Of a stretch of DNA of 64,000 nt, positions 60,912-64,000 are shown in pieces. How positions within the stretch are numbered: position 1 is the stretch's first letter; each line of letters starts with the position of its first letter. The notes below the pieces were generated by a model. It ran no database searches. It was not told where the DNA came from and was given only the letters and a program-made list of their open reading frames with translations. Source of the stretch: Oryza sativa Japonica Group (lineage: Eukaryota > Streptophyta > Magnoliopsida > Poales > Poaceae). The position numbers were made by a program, and so were the translations under genes. The stretch is from positions 25,325,501 to 25,389,500 of the forward strand of contig NC_089038.1 of assembly GCF_034140825.1 (NCBI RefSeq). Direction: 5' to 3'.

Positions 60912-61063
60912 TACTCCATCCGTTTCATCATGTAAGACTTTCTAACATTACCCATATTCATATAGATGTTAATAAATATAGACACATATATATCTATATT
61001 CATTAACATCTATATAAATGTGGGCAATACTAGAAAGTTTTACATTGTGAAACAGAGGGAGTA
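60912..61063. repeat. Stowaway-type MITE
   Basis: TA ends with CTCCATCCGTTTCATCATGT and (reverse complement) CTCCCTCTGTTTCACAATGT. Inner arms carry CATATAGATGTTAATAAATA and its inverse, so the 152-bp element is almost a full palindrome. Confidence 0.85.
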
Positions 61064-61108
61064 GAATTCAGAAGCTGAGTTTTTCTTCGTATTCTCACCC
61101 GTTACTTA

Positions 61109-61354
61109 GAGTTGGTTTGGTTTGAGGCCTATATTGGCCTTACCAATATTTGGCAATTTCAGTAGTGTTTATTGTCTATTTGGTTTGGAGCTAAATTTTG
61201 GCATGCCTAAGAAAATAGGCCATTTCAACAGTTAATTTAGGCTATTTTGGCTTCAATCCAAACACAATTTTACCTTTGCCAAAATTAGCCATGCCAAAAG
61301 TTACCAAAATTTGATATTGATAAGGTCAATTTAGGGCACACACCAAACCAGCCC
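61109..61354. repeat. Tourist-like MITE upstream of the CONSTANS-like gene
   Basis: The ends GAGTTGGTTTGGTTTG and (reverse complement) GGGCTGGTTTGGTGTG are flanked by TTA on both sides. The interior has repeated TTTGGCA / TGCCAAA motifs. It lies about 590 bp before the start codon. Confidence 0.8.
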
Positions 61355-61940
61355 TTACAACTTACACTTTGTTCAGAGCAACAAGCCTACCTACCATGCC
61401 TCGCCGCGGGTCGCTCTCCCGAGCCGAAGAAGAGATAAGGGAGAGATCGTGCGAGCCAACCCGGGGGCGACACCTGTTCCCCCGCGCTGGGCCCCACCGC
61501 GGCGACGAATCGGGCGCGACGCCATGCAGCCGTCGTCGTCGCATCCCGGCCACTTGCCGTGTGACGACGCCGGTCAAATTTTCGCCTCGACAACGACGAG
61601 CACATTTGCCGCCTTTCCCTTCCCCCCGCGAGACTGGGACGCGCGCATCCAACACACCCCCAACCCCGTCGGAGTCGAGCCGAGCCGAGCCGCGCCGCGC
61701 GGCGGCAGCGCTGGCGAACAAACAGGCCCGCCGAGACAGGGACTTCCGTGGTTGGGAGCGCGTCCACGTCGCGCGCCCCGCGTCGAATACCTCGAGCCGC
61801 ACGGAGCTCAAATCCGCAGCCTGGTGGGGAGGGGAGGTGGGTCGCCGAAAGCTTGGCTGAGATTCGCCTCGCCTCGCCTTCTAGCTCGCGGCCGCCGCTA
61901 GCGCGAGTGAGAGACTGAGAGTGAGTGAGGTGGTGTGGCC

Positions 61941-63036
61941 ATGGAGGGGGACGACAAGTCGGCGGTGGTGGGAGGGGCGTACTGGGGGCTGGCGGCGAGG
62001 GCGTGCGACGCGTGCGGCGGGGAGGCGGCGCGGCTGTTCTGCCGCGCCGACGCGGCGTTCCTCTGCGCCGGGTGCGACGCGCGGGCGCACGGGCCCGGGT
62101 CGCGCCACGCGCGGGTGTGGCTCTGCGAGGTCTGCGAGCACGCGCCCGCGGCGGTCACGTGCAGGGCCGACGCCGCCGCGCTCTGCGCCGCCTGCGACGC
62201 CGACATCCACTCCGCCAACCCGCTCGCGCGCCGCCACGAGCGGCTCCCCGTCGCGCCCTTCTTCGGCGCGCTCGCCGACGCGCCCAAGCCGGGTTCCGGT
62301 GCCCACGGCGGCGACGCGGCGGCGGCCGACGATGACGGGAGCAACGACGCCGAGGCCGCGTCGTGGCTCCTCCCCGAGCCCGACCACGGGCAGAAAGATG
62401 GCGCCGTCGGTGCAACCGACGAGCTCTACGCCGACTCCGACCCTTACCTCGACCTCGACTTCGCGCGCTCCATGGACGACATCAAGGCCATCGGCGTCCA
62501 GAACGGTCCGCCCGAGCTCGACATCACCGGCGGCAAGCTCTTCTACTCCGACCACTCCATGAACCACAGCGTAAGCAATCAACCCCAGAGAGTTCTTGAA
62601 TCTCGATGAGCTATATCCAGTGAGTGTCCTGAGACGAGATGGATGCTTTGCTGACACGACGCAGGTATCATCCTCGGAGGCGGCGGTGGTGCCGGACGCG
62701 GCGGCGGGCGGCGGCGCTCCGATGCCGGTGGTGAGCAGGGGGCGGGAGCGGGAGGCGCGGCTGATGCGGTACAGGGAGAAGCGCAAGAGCCGGCGGTTCG
62801 AGAAGACCATCCGGTACGCGTCCCGCAAGGCGTACGCGGAGACGCGGCCGCGCATCAAGGGCCGCTTCGCCAAGCGCACCAAGGGCGGCGCGGGCGCGGA
62901 CGCCGACGCGGACGCCGACGCCGACGGCGAGGACGAGGAGATGTACTCCTCCGCCGCGGCCGCCGTCGCCGCGCTCATGGCGCCCGGCGGCTCCGACGCC
63001 GACTACGGCGTCGACGGCGTCGTGCCGACCTTCTGA
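61941..63036 (+). CDS. CONSTANS-like BBX transcription factor (two B-boxes + CCT), 333 aa
   Basis: Two exons, 61941-62570 and 62665-63036, joined in phase 0. Tandem B-boxes are at residues about 17-100: [29 protein letters not shown], then [20 protein letters not shown] and [20 protein letters not shown], all zinc-binding Cys/His present. The CCT domain follows in exon 2 ([38 protein letters not shown]). The C terminus GVVPTF is the VP motif that binds the COP1 WD40 domain in group I COL proteins. The closest remembered relative is rice OsCOL4, a repressor of flowering; this is a paralogue, and its own effect is not readable here. The upstream in-frame GTG is not used. The exon 1 GC level is very high as in grass COL genes. 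Confidence 0.93.
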
Positions 63037-64000
63037 TCGATCGCAACCAAAGCCGCTGTGTACACTAGCCCTTCTCCCCCATTGGGCTGTAATTTTGTTG
63101 CATGCATTTCGCGCGCGCGGGAAATGCTTTCTGTAGCATTAATCAATTGTATGATTATTACACGGAAGTAATCCGGACTTCCAATCTCCTCTTCTCTCTC
63201 TCTACTCTGATCCTTCCATCCTTGCATGTATATTATCATCGCGAACTGCTGCTAATCTGCAAATTGTAATTTTACTAATCAGTAATCAGTACAGTGGTGG
63301 TTGCATCGATTCGCATTAAGATTCTGTTCATGCTTATGCCTTTGCTGTGCTGGTTGTAACTGTGTCGCCATTAGAGGTGACGCGACGGCGCGGAGGACAG
63401 GAAGGAGGTTAGGCCGTCTTTCTTTATTGCGCGCCATATCTGTTTCGATGTCGCCGTTGGTGTGTTTAGTGTACTTATCTTTCTTACTGGCACTTAGCTA
63501 CCGATTCTTATTCGTTTGCGTCCTTTTTGTAGCCTAGATTTTGATGTGTTTGGTAGGGTGTGCCTCTGTTTGTTAAGACTACGAGTGAAAATGCAATCTC
63601 CAGGTGCAGATGTGGATGTCATTTTTCTTTCTCGTGAGATCTGTGCAAAGCTCATAGGAATTCTGAATTCGTATCGTCGGAACAGTTCATCCGCTTCTAG
63701 AGTTCTAGTGTCAATCAATCTATGGTATCACGAAGACAAAGTTTTAAAAGAGCCTCCACAGCCAACACAGTGGCAAAACCAAAGAACTTCACAAACAAAA
63801 ACCCAAACACATCTTGACAGTTGACATTCAGAGAGACCTATACTTATGGCCTTTTCTTTTATAAAAACTAGAGCTGATCAGTGACTGCAAAGTGCATAGT
63901 ACAAAACTTGGCCAGTTTACCGAGAGGGAAACCAGCGATCGACAATTTAGGGTTACAAACAGCCAGTCCAATTTGGGCCGGGCCACGTAGTGCCAAGCAA
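63037..64000. other. 3' UTR of the COL gene and intergenic sequence
   Basis: The first 200 bp hold likely polyadenylation-region sequence (AATTTTGTTGCATGC, TTAATCAATTGTATG). The remaining frames (for example 63516-63824) have no recognisable motif and start or end without splice support. Confidence 0.45.

Noticed and set aside
61881-62978. 365-codon antisense frame over the COL gene
   Set aside because: Mirrors the codon bias of the sense B-box/CCT gene and crosses its intron; no domain of its own.
63516-63824. 102-codon frame near the right edge
   Set aside because: No domain, no splice context and ordinary base composition; chance is likely.

Overview
This is a plant nuclear window, almost certainly Asian rice (Oryza sativa). 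Genes carry many short introns with GT-AG borders, first exons are very GC-rich as in grasses, and the DNA between genes is full of grass-type MITEs and MULEs. The order alkenal reductase, KORRIGAN-type endoglucanase (OsGLU3), lumazine synthase, La protein, CONSTANS-like gene matches what I remember of chromosome 4 near Os04g0497000-Os04g0497700. That placement comes from memory and was not searched.

Layout. 1-6.4 kb: Stowaway and Tourist MITEs, one four-pass membrane protein gene (-), a MULE-like element. 6.4-11.3 kb: 13-exon gene for a Tat-SF1/CUS2-type splicing factor (+). 11.8-12.9 kb: A-rich degenerate tandem array beside tRNA-Val(CAC) and a 69-bp tandem duplication at its 5' side. 13.4-15.4 kb: RS/K-rich FAM133-like gene (-). 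15.8-17.5 kb: Pack-MULE with a 10-bp target duplication carrying TPR-gene and purine-permease-like fragments. 19.0-24.6 kb: LETM1 gene (-), with a likely 5'-UTR exon near 25.6-25.9 kb. 26.0-29.9 kb: foldback repeat, CACTA relic, abutting MITEs, a tiny retroposon tail. 30.1-31.4 kb: NADPH-dependent alkenal/double-bond reductase (-). 31.9-35.6 kb: MITEs, a second Pack-MULE with a PR-1/CAP fragment, small retroposon tails, a TIR element. 36.1-39.4 kb: OsGLU3 (-), with a nested MITE cluster upstream. 42.7-44.9 kb: long-TIR element and a solo LTR. 47.2-47.6 kb: 89-aa single-pass protein (+). 48.1-49.5 kb: ATG10 (-). 50.3-53.5 kb: lumazine synthase (-). 54.9-58.5 kb: La protein (-). 61.9-63.0 kb: two-B-box CONSTANS-like factor (+).

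The genes are unrelated housekeeping and developmental genes: splicing, tRNA and pre-RNA handling, mitochondrial ion homeostasis, detoxification of reactive carbonyls, cellulose/cell-wall assembly, autophagy conjugation, riboflavin synthesis, light signalling. They do not form one pathway. I found no wholly new system. The most interesting parts are the two gene-fragment-carrying MULEs with clean target duplications, a MITE that now provides the pyrimidine tract at an ATG10 splice acceptor, and a long hydrophobic reading frame overlapping the last exon and 3' region of lumazine synthase.
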